Assembly (NCBI GenBank): GCA_964444075.1
Contig: CAYUFF010000038.1
Location: 1 to 8,253 of the forward strand
Length of the DNA stretch: 8,253 nt
Direction of reading: 5' to 3'
DNA from: CAYUFF01 sp964444075
GTDB taxonomy: Archaea; Aenigmatarchaeota; Aenigmatarchaeia; CG10238-14; SCSR01
The translations under genes and the position numbers were made by a program. How positions within the stretch are numbered: the stretch's first letter is position 1; the number at the start of each line of letters is the position of its first letter. Below, in pieces: positions 1 through 7,024 of the stretch. The notes below the pieces were generated by a model. That model was given only the letters and a program-made list of their open reading frames with translations. It was not told where the DNA came from and searched no databases.

Positions 1-1
1 T

Positions 2-874
2 TTAAAAGCAATGATAAATGAAGGTTTAATTAATTGGAATGGTGTTTTTTCATTAACAGATAAAGGAGAAAAAGCATTAAGAGATTATTTAATCATAAAC
101 TCTTTGGAGAAGGATGAAAAAAATCGCATAGAGCTAATAATTCTTTATGAAAGGATAGAAAAGAATCTAAAAGCACTTTACAAATGGAAAAAATATTTAG
201 AACATTCATACACCTCTTCTATAGAATGGTCTTATGTTGCTTGGAAAGAAAATATCAAATCTGAATTGAAGGAGGCAAAAACTCTCGTGACAAAATATAA
301 TACAATTAAACCAGAAAATTGTCCTGTTATCTCCTTCCCTGAGTATGAAATAAAAACATGGACAACTGTAGATGAGGTTGTGGCTATAATTACAAAAACA
401 ATAAGAACGCTTGAAGACGCTCATACAACTCTTTCTTTGGTATTAAAGCCACAATTAAGTGAGGATCAAAAACAAACTCTAGATTCTTTGAGAAAAGAAT
501 TAGAAAGTTTAAAGGCTTTAGATATAGATGAAAACATAATTAGAAACTTAAAAGAAGCATTAACTGAAGCTGAAAATAATCATTTCCTTGCTTGCTCTAT
601 GATTTCAGCCAGAGTAATTTTATATTGTATCGAACAGATCAAAGGAAAGAGTGATGAAGATAAACTGAACGAACTTATCGCCTTAGAAATAATACCAAAA
701 GATGAAAAATCAAAAGAAACTTCTAAATGGTTTTTGAAGGCTGTTAAATCAGCAAGACATGCCATCTCACATAAAATTTCATTGTTCCCATCACCTTCTG
801 ATATGTTTTCTATTTTAGGAGATACCTTCAGGATTGTCAAGCTCTTTTACCAATATAAAAAGGTGAAAAAATGA
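2..874 (+). CDS. Winged-helix plus HEPN-like protein, 5' end cut by the window edge
   Basis: I do not recognise this as a named protein. The frame is open to the left edge; the first ATG is at 11, with no ribosome binding site visible. The first visible residues (GLI, then FSLTDKGEKAL) look like the end of a recognition helix and the wing of a winged-helix DNA-binding domain, whose first helices would lie outside the window. I therefore think the true start is upstream. The middle is charged and helical, probably coiled coil. The last ~100 residues resemble the DUF4145/HEPN helical bundle: an amphipathic helix, a 'KLNELIALEII' segment, then SARHAISHK. That contains an R-x4-H motif (R249, H254 counting from the ATG at 11), the catalytic signature of HEPN RNases. 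The stop overlaps the hsdS start (ATGA), so the two are co-translated. The fold call is inference from pattern; RNase activity is unproven, and a purely structural HEPN role is possible. Confidence 0.7.
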   Translation, partial: LKAMINEGLINWNGVFSLTDKGEKALRDYLIINSLEKDEKNRIELIILYERIEKNLKALYKWKKYLEHSYTSSIEWSYVAWKENIKSELKEAKTLVTKYNTIKPENCPVISFPEYEIKTWTTVDEVVAIITKTIRTLEDAHTTLSLVLKPQLSEDQKQTLDSLRKELESLKALDIDENIIRNLKEALTEAENNHFLACSMISARVILYCIEQIKGKSDEDKLNELIALEIIPKDEKSKETSKWFLKAVKSARHAISHKISLFPSPSDMFSILGDTFRIVKLFYQYKKVKK

Positions 875-2130
875 TACCTACAAATTTGCCAGAAGGTTGG
901 AAAATTGTTAAGTTAGGGGAAATAGTTAATGATATTTTAACAGGAGCTACTCCATTGAGAAGTAAAAAAGAATACTGGGAAAACGGTACTATTCCTTGGC
1001 TCACGAATGAGGAATTGAAAGAGGGTATTATAAATTACATAACAAAAACAAAACAAAAAATAACCGAGAAGGCATTGAAAGAAACAAATGTTAAATTAAT
1101 TCCTCCTAATTCTCTAATTTTGTCACTAACAGCATCTGTTGGCAAAGTAGCGATAAATAAGGTACCAATAACTACAAACCAACAATTTAATGCCTTGATT
1201 TTGAAAAAGGATAAAATAGTTACAGAATTCTTAGCATACTATTTAATTTTCTCGAAAAAACGAATAGAACAACTTGGGGGATTGACTACTTTTAAGTTTA
1301 TTAGTAAAGAAACAATCAAAAAATTGGAAGTAATTCTACCTTCTCTTCCAGAACAAAAAGCCATAGCCAAAATTCTCTCAACCATCGACAAAGCAATCCA
1401 AAAAGTTGACGAAATTATAGCAAAAACAGAAAAGTTGAAAAAAGGCTTGATGCAAAGACTTTTAACTAAAGGAATTGGACATAAGGAGTTTAAGTATAGT
1501 AAAGAATTGGGTTGTGAGATTCCGAAAGAATGGGAAGTTGTTAAATTAAAAAATATAAGTGAAGACATCCAGCAGGGATTTGCTTCTGGCAAAAGAGATC
1601 CTAACGGTGTGATACAGTTGAGGATGAATAATGTTACCACAGATGGAAGACTCGTCCTTGACTCATATATAAAAGTACCGAGACCACCGCATATTGAAAG
1701 ATATTTACTTAAAATAGGGGACATACTTTTCAATAATACAAATAGTGTTGATCTGATAGGAAAAACTACTTTGATAGATAGAAACATGGGAGAAATCACT
1801 TTTAGTAATCATTTTACACGAATAAGAGTCAAAAAAGATAGAGTCACACCATACTGGATTAAGTATTATTTCATCAAGAAATGGGAAATGGGCTTCTTTA
1901 AGCAGATATGTAGAAGACATGTTCATCAGGCTGGAATAGGTAAAAACATTTTAGAAAATATCAAGATCCCACTTCCGCCACTTCCCGAACAACAAAAAAT
2001 CGTTGAAATTCTTTGCACGATCGATAAGAAACTCGAACTTGAAAGAGAACGAAAAGAGAAACTAGAGAGGATTAAGAAAGGTATGATGAATTTGTTGTTA
2101 ACCGGAAAGGTGAGGGTGAAAGGAATATGA
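871..2130 (+). CDS. hsdS: Type I restriction-modification specificity subunit HsdS
   Basis: This is the DNA-recognition subunit of a type I restriction-modification enzyme; it would bind HsdM and HsdR and read a bipartite target. The 419 residues fall into the classic two-half layout: target recognition domain 1 (about 7-155), a central conserved helix (about 156-205), target recognition domain 2 (about 218-365) and a C-terminal conserved helix (about 370-415). Each recognition domain opens with a Pro-x-x-Trp-x-x-Val-Lys-Leu motif (P7/W10 and P218/W221), and each conserved region begins with LPEQ (L159 and L371) followed by a long coiled-coil helix. The two halves are offset by 211-212 residues. 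Length is normal, with no sign of truncation. The start ATG overlaps the upstream stop and follows AAGGTG, a good archaeal ribosome binding site. Low G+C (about 28% in sampled rows). The target sequence cannot be read from the protein. Confidence 0.96.
   Translation: MIPTNLPEGWKIVKLGEIVNDILTGATPLRSKKEYWENGTIPWLTNEELKEGIINYITKTKQKITEKALKETNVKLIPPNSLILSLTASVGKVAINKVPITTNQQFNALILKKDKIVTEFLAYYLIFSKKRIEQLGGLTTFKFISKETIKKLEVILPSLPEQKAIAKILSTIDKAIQKVDEIIAKTEKLKKGLMQRLLTKGIGHKEFKYSKELGCEIPKEWEVVKLKNISEDIQQGFASGKRDPNGVIQLRMNNVTTDGRLVLDSYIKVPRPPHIERYLLKIGDILFNNTNSVDLIGKTTLIDRNMGEITFSNHFTRIRVKKDRVTPYWIKYYFIKKWEMGFFKQICRRHVHQAGIGKNILENIKIPLPPLPEQQKIVEILCTIDKKLELERERKEKLERIKKGMMNLLLTGKVRVKGI
1345..1467 (+). 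repeat. HsdS central conserved region, first copy of the internal repeat
   Basis: This segment encodes residues 159-199 of HsdS, starting LPEQ and ending in a Lys-rich helix (KKGLMQRLLT). It aligns without gaps to residues 371-411; by hand I count 21 identities in 41 positions. In known HsdS structures these helices form an antiparallel coiled coil that sets the spacing between the two half-sites and docks HsdM. Confidence 0.85.
1981..2103 (+). repeat. HsdS C-terminal conserved region, second copy of the internal repeat
   Basis: This segment encodes residues 371-411 of HsdS, starting LPEQQ and ending KKGMMNLLLT. It is the partner of the central copy, 636 bases downstream. The DNA copies have diverged much more than the protein, so the duplication is ancient and typical of the family rather than recent. 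Confidence 0.85.
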
Positions 2131-3074
2131 ATCTTAATCAGATTATCGTAAGGGGGAAATTCATAGTACCTTGTAAGAAAGAAAATAGCTTGGAAATGAT
2201 TAATAAAGTTAAGGACGGTATAATAGCGTTTCTTAAAGGTGAAGGATACGAGTATTCAGGCCCTACTATGCCCTTTTATAATTTCTTATCGATTCATTTT
2301 ACATTGTATAAGCCTGGTAAATTATCTTTATTTGACAGGCTTAAATCAAAAGAGGAGCAAGAACTGAAAAAATATTTTAATGGACTGAAAACAACACGAA
2401 ACGACACACCATTCAGAATAATTGTTAACTTGTATTTCGGGAAGTATAAAGAAATTGAAGGAATAATAGTAGAGGTTATATCTCAACCAGCTCTTTATTT
2501 CAAGATAACCCAAGGTATTTTTTCCTTAAACTACAACTTAACAGAGACAGAAAGAAGTGCGATAATTTTTGAAAATACACAATTCATTAAAAGGATCTCT
2601 CACGCTTTCCACGGCTACATAATTGAAGAACCTAAACCACTTTCAATTTTGTTCAAAACGAAAGTGATAGAAAAACTTCAACAGTTTGGATACAAAAAAA
2701 TAAGGAGTTTATTAGAAGAAGCTAAGCGAAAGATGGAAACAGGACGAAGAAAAGAAGCAATAGATGATCTAAGGGGTGTGATAGAAAACTTTCTTTACCA
2801 GTTAGTTGAAAATGTTGGTATAACTCCAAAAAGGAGAGATCAACCAGAAAAGAATATAGAACTTTTGTGGAAAGAAGGTTACCTTACCAATGAACTTAAA
2901 GGCCTATTTACCTCGGTATTGATTAGGAAAGTATATGGAGAGATTAGTGACAAGCACCATAGAAGAGAAGATGCAGATCTATTTACGCTTAGAATTTGGT
3001 ATAGTTTAATAGAAAGTTGTATTGATTCACTCTTAGAAGTAGTTCATCACTTTGGTATAAAGTTCAAAAGTTAA
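2127..3074 (+). CDS. Protein of unknown function with HEPN-like C-terminal helical domain
   Basis: I do not recognise a named family for the whole 315-residue protein. Residues 1 to about 185 are a mixed alpha/beta region with no motif I can place. From about 190 on it is helical: SLLEEAKRKMETGRRKEAI, then DLRGVIENFL, then a final block with R267, YGEISD and H277/H278 followed by a long helix. That order matches the HEPN-like bundle found at the C-termini of many abortive-infection-type proteins. A strict R-x4-6-H motif is missing: R267 lies ten residues before H277, so catalytic activity is doubtful. The ATG overlaps the hsdS stop (ATGA), preceded by GGTGAGGGTGAAAGG, and hsdR begins 5 bases after its stop. 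That places it firmly in the restriction operon, between hsdS and hsdR, where a standard type I locus has no gene. It may be an accessory or regulatory factor; this is inference. Confidence 0.75.
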   Translation: MNLNQIIVRGKFIVPCKKENSLEMINKVKDGIIAFLKGEGYEYSGPTMPFYNFLSIHFTLYKPGKLSLFDRLKSKEEQELKKYFNGLKTTRNDTPFRIIVNLYFGKYKEIEGIIVEVISQPALYFKITQGIFSLNYNLTETERSAIIFENTQFIKRISHAFHGYIIEEPKPLSILFKTKVIEKLQQFGYKKIRSLLEEAKRKMETGRRKEAIDDLRGVIENFLYQLVENVGITPKRRDQPEKNIELLWKEGYLTNELKGLFTSVLIRKVYGEISDKHHRREDADLFTLRIWYSLIESCIDSLLEVVHHFGIKFKS

Positions 3075-3079
3075 AAACC

Positions 3080-6000
3080 ATGAAAGAACTTGAAGTTAAA
3101 TCAAAAATCGAAGAACTTTTAACAAGTGTAGGCTGGAAATTGAAGCATAATTTCGAGTTAGGGAAATCAAGTGAAGATTTTATTATTAAGCCTATATTTT
3201 TCTCAAAAATTAGGGAATTGAATCAAGATATTGAGCTAACTGAAAAAGACTTATATGAAGTTCATAACAAGCTAATAAACGCTCCTAGAAAGCAAATTTT
3301 GAATTATTTGAAAAATGGGGTTCCAATCATCCTTGAAAAGTACAACTTTAAGAAGACTCTAAAACTAATAGATTTCTTCGGAGAAAACAGCAATTCATTA
3401 ATCCTCGGTAAAGAAGTGGTTTTCAAAGCAGGCGAGAAAAGCATCCGAACCGACTACGCTTTGTTCGTCAACGGAATTCCGTTGGTTGTTATAGAAGCTC
3501 AGTCTACGGAGGAGGATGAGTGGGAAAGGGGTTTGAGACAACTAACCAACTATTGCAAAGACATGCCAAAGCTTTTCAAGCTCGTTCAAGTCGGGGTAAT
3601 AGTAGCGGACAACGTTTACTACTTCCCGTTCGACAAGGAAATCCTAGACATAAGAACCGTCGACTTGCTGAAGAAGAAGTTGAACGTCTGGAAACCCGAT
3701 GAGGATAGGAAGACGGATAGCTGGGAGAAAATACTACAGGCTACGTTGACAGGACTCTTAAACCCAGAAACGTTGCTCGAAATAGTAAAGTACTTTACCT
3801 TCTACTGGAAGAACGAGAACAAAGTGATTCCCAGGTACTACCAGTACTACACCGTAAAGAAGCTCTACGAGAAGTTTGTTAAGAGGCTAAAGGGTCGTAG
3901 CGAGGAGAGGAGCTGGACGGTCTGGCATTACCAGGGAACTGGAAAAACGATGGAGATGGTCTACCTTTCTTACCTGATTATGAAAAGGCTGAGCAGGAAG
4001 CTTGCACCGGAGCCGGTTGTTTTGATAGTTTTGGACAGGACCGAGCTCCAATCACAAACCATAGAAAACTTCTTCCAGAAGCTAGAGCTAGATTTAGGTT
4101 TTCCTGTCAGGAAGGTCCGCTCTTTTAAGGATTTAATCTTGAACATATTCAAAAAAGGAGAGGCAATTTCTCCTGGAGTTTACACGGTTTTGATACAAAA
4201 GTTTAGGAAAAGAAGGGAAAGTGAAGAATGGAATTTAAAAGAGATTCTCGAACTACCTCCAGATACGAAGCTTGAGAAGTTTAAGAAGAAAAGAGACATT
4301 TTCATTTTCGTTGATGAAGCCCATAGGAGCCACTACGGCGAGCTTAACAAAACCCTGGTCAACCTATTCGAATCAGCTTTCTACGTAGCCTTTACTGGAA
4401 CGCCAAAGCTTTCCAAAGATAAGAGCACTTTCCTAAAGTTCGGGGACCCCATCGACGTGTATTTCATAGACGAAGCGGAAGCCGACGGGTACATCCTGCC
4501 AGTTTACTACAAAGCCAACTACGATATCATAAGGTTGACCTTGGAAAGGTTCGTTGAGGACAGGAAGAATTACGAGGAGCTCATGGAAAAGATTCTGGAA
4601 GGTGAAATAGAGGAAGACCTAGATGCGATCGAAAGGGAAGTCGTGGAAAGCAAGATAAGAAAGATGGCCGCTAGCGTGAAGAAGCTGGTTTTCGAGAACG
4701 AGAAAAGGATAAGCGTAGTTTCCAAGGTTATAGCCGAGCATTTCAAGAACGAAGTAGAACCCAAGGGATTTAAGGCTTTGGTAGTCGTCGCTTCGAGGGT
4801 TGCGGCAGTAAGGTACAGGAAATACCTTTCCAGGTTCCTCGGGGAGGATGAAGTCGAAGCGTTGATAACCCACGAAGGCTCGGAAGACGACCCAGAGATA
4901 AGGAGTTACTTCGAATGCTTGGTGAAAAAATACGGTAGAAAGAGCTTCAGAACACCCGAAGATATAAACGAGGCTATCAAGGAAAGGTTTCAGGAGAAGG
5001 AAAATCCCAAAGTCTTGGTCGTCGTAAACAAGCTGATAAGTGGGTTTGACGAGAGAAAGTTGCAAACGATATACATCGATAGATTTCTAAGCGGGCACAC
5101 GTTGCTGCAAGCCATCGGAAGGTGCAACAGAAGATATGACGCGAAAAGGAAGGTCGCCGGTCTTGTCATCGACTTCGTTGGAATAATAGACAGGCTTAAA
5201 AAAGCGTTGTTCCTTTACTTCGCCGAAAAGAAAATCAGGGGCGAAACTAAGGAGATGTTTTCGATAGTCAAAGACGTTAGCATGCTTTCTAAGGTTCTCA
5301 AATCTCTTGTCGATAAGTTTGATAAGTCTGTTTTTGAGCGAATAGGAAAAGACATGAACGATTCGGTAAAAGAATTTTTTAGAATTTTAGAAAGAAAGGA
5401 TGGGAAAGAGTTGGAGAGGTTTGTAAGCGAAATCACATACTTGCTGATCGCCTTTGATCTAGCAAGCAGATTTGAGAAGCTCTTCAAAGCATTTGAGAGT
5501 TACCTGATTTCCCCAGTAGCTTCCGAGCTTAGCGAGGAAAGGATGGACGGGTTCTCGAGAATTTATAAATTCCTGTTTGTGATTAACAGGAGCTTAAGCT
5601 TGGTGAAAGGGAAGGAAGAAAGGATAGAAGATTTGAAGAGGATAGCCAGCATAAAATTCAGGAAGTTATTGGAGGAAATAGAGGCCAACACTTTAATCGA
5701 AAAATTCTTAGAAAGCGAAAAAGCTGAGCTTGAAAGGATGATGGAGAAGTTTGAGGAAGAAGGTTATCTTGCTTTGTCGGAACTTTACAAGGAACTACAA
5801 GAGAAGAAAAGCGAAAAAGCTTTAGCGAAAGCTGTAACCGTCATGTCTGTAATAAAAGCGAAAAGAAGGGAATACGTCCCGCTAATTTCAACTATTCTGG
5901 AAAGAGTTAAAGAGCTTAATAAAAAGAAATTCAAGGCGTATCAGATACTCGCTGAAATCTTACCAGACGTTAGAAAGATTTTAGAGCTAGAAAAAACAAA

Positions 6001-6295
6001 GAAGGAGTTTAGGTTGGGCGAAGACGAAGCTTTCATTTACAGGGTTTTAACGAGCAAGATGAAGGTCGGAAAAGAAGAAGGAGTAACTCTTACCAAAAGG
6101 ATTTACGGGAAGATAGCCGAGGCAAAGAAATTCATCGAAAGGAACGACTTTCCCCAAATTTTAGGGAAAAGCATAAGGCTTGGCGTGAAAGGTGCCTTGA
6201 GAGGTAAGTTAAGGAATGAAGAGATTGAGGAAGTTATACGAGAAGTTAAGGAATATTACGCTCAGGTGTTTAGGGAATGCGAAGGATTGTTATAG
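3080..6295 (+). CDS. hsdR: Type I restriction enzyme R subunit HsdR (nuclease and DNA translocase)
   Basis: This is the motor and cutting subunit of the type I complex, using ATP to pump unmodified DNA before cleavage. Its 1071 residues are of normal length. The N-terminal PD-(D/E)xK nuclease shows D125, then IEAQS with E139, and Q154-LTN-Y158 matching the HsdR QxxxY motif. The usual ExK lysine is Gln141. The SF2 helicase motor is intact: Walker A QGTGKT (285-290, in WHYQGTGKT), DEAH (412-415), TGTP (439-442), and motif VI QAIGRCNR (677-684) preceded by NKLISGFDE. Residues after about 740 form a long helical, Lys/Glu-rich C-terminal region, which in this family contacts the HsdM/HsdS core. 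The start has no clear ribosome binding site and lies 5 bases after the previous stop, so coupling is likely. G+C rises sharply near 3415. Family assignment is secure; nuclease activity is uncertain because of Gln141. Confidence 0.96.
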   Translation: MKELEVKSKIEELLTSVGWKLKHNFELGKSSEDFIIKPIFFSKIRELNQDIELTEKDLYEVHNKLINAPRKQILNYLKNGVPIILEKYNFKKTLKLIDFFGENSNSLILGKEVVFKAGEKSIRTDYALFVNGIPLVVIEAQSTEEDEWERGLRQLTNYCKDMPKLFKLVQVGVIVADNVYYFPFDKEILDIRTVDLLKKKLNVWKPDEDRKTDSWEKILQATLTGLLNPETLLEIVKYFTFYWKNENKVIPRYYQYYTVKKLYEKFVKRLKGRSEERSWTVWHYQGTGKTMEMVYLSYLIMKRLSRKLAPEPVVLIVLDRTELQSQTIENFFQKLELDLGFPVRKVRSFKDLILNIFKKGEAISPGVYTVLIQKFRKRRESEEWNLKEILELPPDTKLEKFKKKRDIFIFVDEAHRSHYGELNKTLVNLFESAFYVAFTGTPKLSKDKSTFLKFGDPIDVYFIDEAEADGYILPVYYKANYDIIRLTLERFVEDRKNYEELMEKILEGEIEEDLDAIEREVVESKIRKMAASVKKLVFENEKRISVVSKVIAEHFKNEVEPKGFKALVVVASRVAAVRYRKYLSRFLGEDEVEALITHEGSEDDPEIRSYFECLVKKYGRKSFRTPEDINEAIKERFQEKENPKVLVVVNKLISGFDERKLQTIYIDRFLSGHTLLQAIGRCNRRYDAKRKVAGLVIDFVGIIDRLKKALFLYFAEKKIRGETKEMFSIVKDVSMLSKVLKSLVDKFDKSVFERIGKDMNDSVKEFFRILERKDGKELERFVSEITYLLIAFDLASRFEKLFKAFESYLISPVASELSEERMDGFSRIYKFLFVINRSLSLVKGKEERIEDLKRIASIKFRKLLEEIEANTLIEKFLESEKAELERMMEKFEEEGYLALSELYKELQEKKSEKALAKAVTVMSVIKAKRREYVPLISTILERVKELNKKKFKAYQILAEILPDVRKILELEKTKKEFRLGEDEAFIYRVLTSKMKVGKEEGVTLTKRIYGKIAEAKKFIERNDFPQILGKSIRLGVKGALRGKLRNEEIEEVIREVKEYYAQVFRECEGLL

Positions 6296-6939
6296 GAAAT
6301 TTCGAGTTCGATGTGAAAGTAGAAAGCGGAAAGGTTAAACATACTTATGTGAGGATAAAAGGCAAGGAAATAGTGGTAAGAACGCCTAGTAGGATTTCGG
6401 AAGAGAAAGCCAAGGAGATCGCCATAGAAAAGCTTAAAAAACTTGAATTGGAAAAAGTTGACGATTCGTTTTTAACAAGCTTTCTGTTTTTTGGGAGAAC
6501 TTACAAGCTCGTTAATGGAAGGGATTTTTCGATAAACCACAAAAGAAGAATTATTTCATTTAGTTCTAAGCATAAATCAAGGTTGGCTAAATACCTAGAA
6601 GCTAGCCTAAAAAGGTACGCTAAAAATTACCTTAAGAGAGTTTATAGGCGATTTGGGTTAGAATCCATTCCAGAAGTAGAGATAAGAAGGATGTCTAACA
6701 AATTGGGGTGTTTGAAGAATGGGGTTATTTTTCTGAGTTTTTACTTATCCTTCTTTCCGAAACGTTTGATAAGGTATGTGATAACACATGAATTGCTCCA
6801 TTACAAAATCAACTCCCATAATGTAGTGTTCAAGCACGTTATTTCTTCCATCTACCCAGATTACAGAGAAATTGAGAAGGAACTGAAGAGGTTTTTGGTC
6901 ATCGTTTCCTACAATCGAAAGGTTAGAATTGTCGATTGA
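6277..6939 (+). CDS. YgjP/DUF45-type (SprT-like) zinc metallopeptidase linked to the type I locus
   Basis: A 220-residue predicted zinc metallopeptidase of the YgjP (DUF45, PF01863-like) group. The zinc site is clear: H171-E-L-L-H175 with a third ligand at H181, the HExxH-x5-H spacing of this family. After it comes YPDYREIEKELKRF, matching the usual 'PDY..... L' tail. The segment before the site normally carries an R-W-G-S-C motif; here it reads RMSNKLGCLKNG, so Trp, Ser and Cys are not in their usual places. The start ATG lies inside the end of hsdR (19-base overlap) with AGGTG about 9 bases before it, which supports this start and co-expression. Genes of this family are often found beside hsdR, but their role there is not established; processing or turnover of HsdR is a guess. 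G+C is about 36% in sampled rows, well below the next gene. Confidence 0.88.
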   Translation: MRRIVIGNFEFDVKVESGKVKHTYVRIKGKEIVVRTPSRISEEKAKEIAIEKLKKLELEKVDDSFLTSFLFFGRTYKLVNGRDFSINHKRRIISFSSKHKSRLAKYLEASLKRYAKNYLKRVYRRFGLESIPEVEIRRMSNKLGCLKNGVIFLSFYLSFFPKRLIRYVITHELLHYKINSHNVVFKHVISSIYPDYREIEKELKRFLVIVSYNRKVRIVD

Positions 6940-7024
6940 GACGAAACTGTCCATGAAAGACTGCTACCTCCAAATGTAAAACGTGAAACTATGGTTAAAA
7001 ATATTACCCGTTCAAACTTTTAGT
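6940..7024 (+). other. Spacer and promoter region between the restriction operon and cbf5
   Basis: About 85 bases, or 43 if the GTG start at 6983 is used for the next gene. It is AT-rich (20 of 60 bases are G or C in 6961-7020). I see no inverted repeat and no T-run of five or more that would mark a clear terminator. A four-T stretch at 7016-7020 is too weak to call. An in-frame TAA at 6977-6979 limits any upstream extension of cbf5. Confidence 0.6.
6995..7006 (+). promoter_or_regulatory. Candidate archaeal TATA box for cbf5
   Basis: The sequence TTAAAAATATTA resembles the archaeal TATA consensus, and its centre lies about 25-26 bases before the ATG at 7025. That is the spacing expected for a leaderless transcript starting at or near the ATG. 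A short purine/A stretch (GTGAAAC) lies just upstream, where a BRE would sit. It falls inside the frame of the longer GTG-started version of cbf5, so it can only be the main promoter if the short start is right or transcription begins inside the long version. Confidence 0.5.

Noticed and set aside
1239..1799. 186-codon open frame on the minus strand within hsdS
   Set aside because: It lies wholly opposite a gene with clear HsdS motifs, and its translation shows no recognisable domain. AT-rich coding DNA often leaves such open antisense frames.
2922..2965. Catalytic HEPN R-x4-6-H motif in the protein between hsdS and hsdR
   Set aside because: R267 is ten residues before H277, outside the usual spacing, so I call only a HEPN-like fold and not an active site.
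3520..3702. 60-codon plus-strand frame inside the hsdR nuclease region
   Set aside because: It overlaps a coding segment with clear nuclease motifs in another frame, and its product is low-complexity and Arg-rich.
4619..5065. 148-codon minus-strand frame opposite the helicase motor of hsdR
   Set aside because: It is antisense to conserved HsdR sequence, has no ribosome binding site that I can see and no recognisable motif.
6885..7020. Transcription terminator after the peptidase gene
   Set aside because: The only T-runs are a five-T run inside the coding region near 6893 and a four-T run near 7017, with no stem-loop. This is too weak to call.
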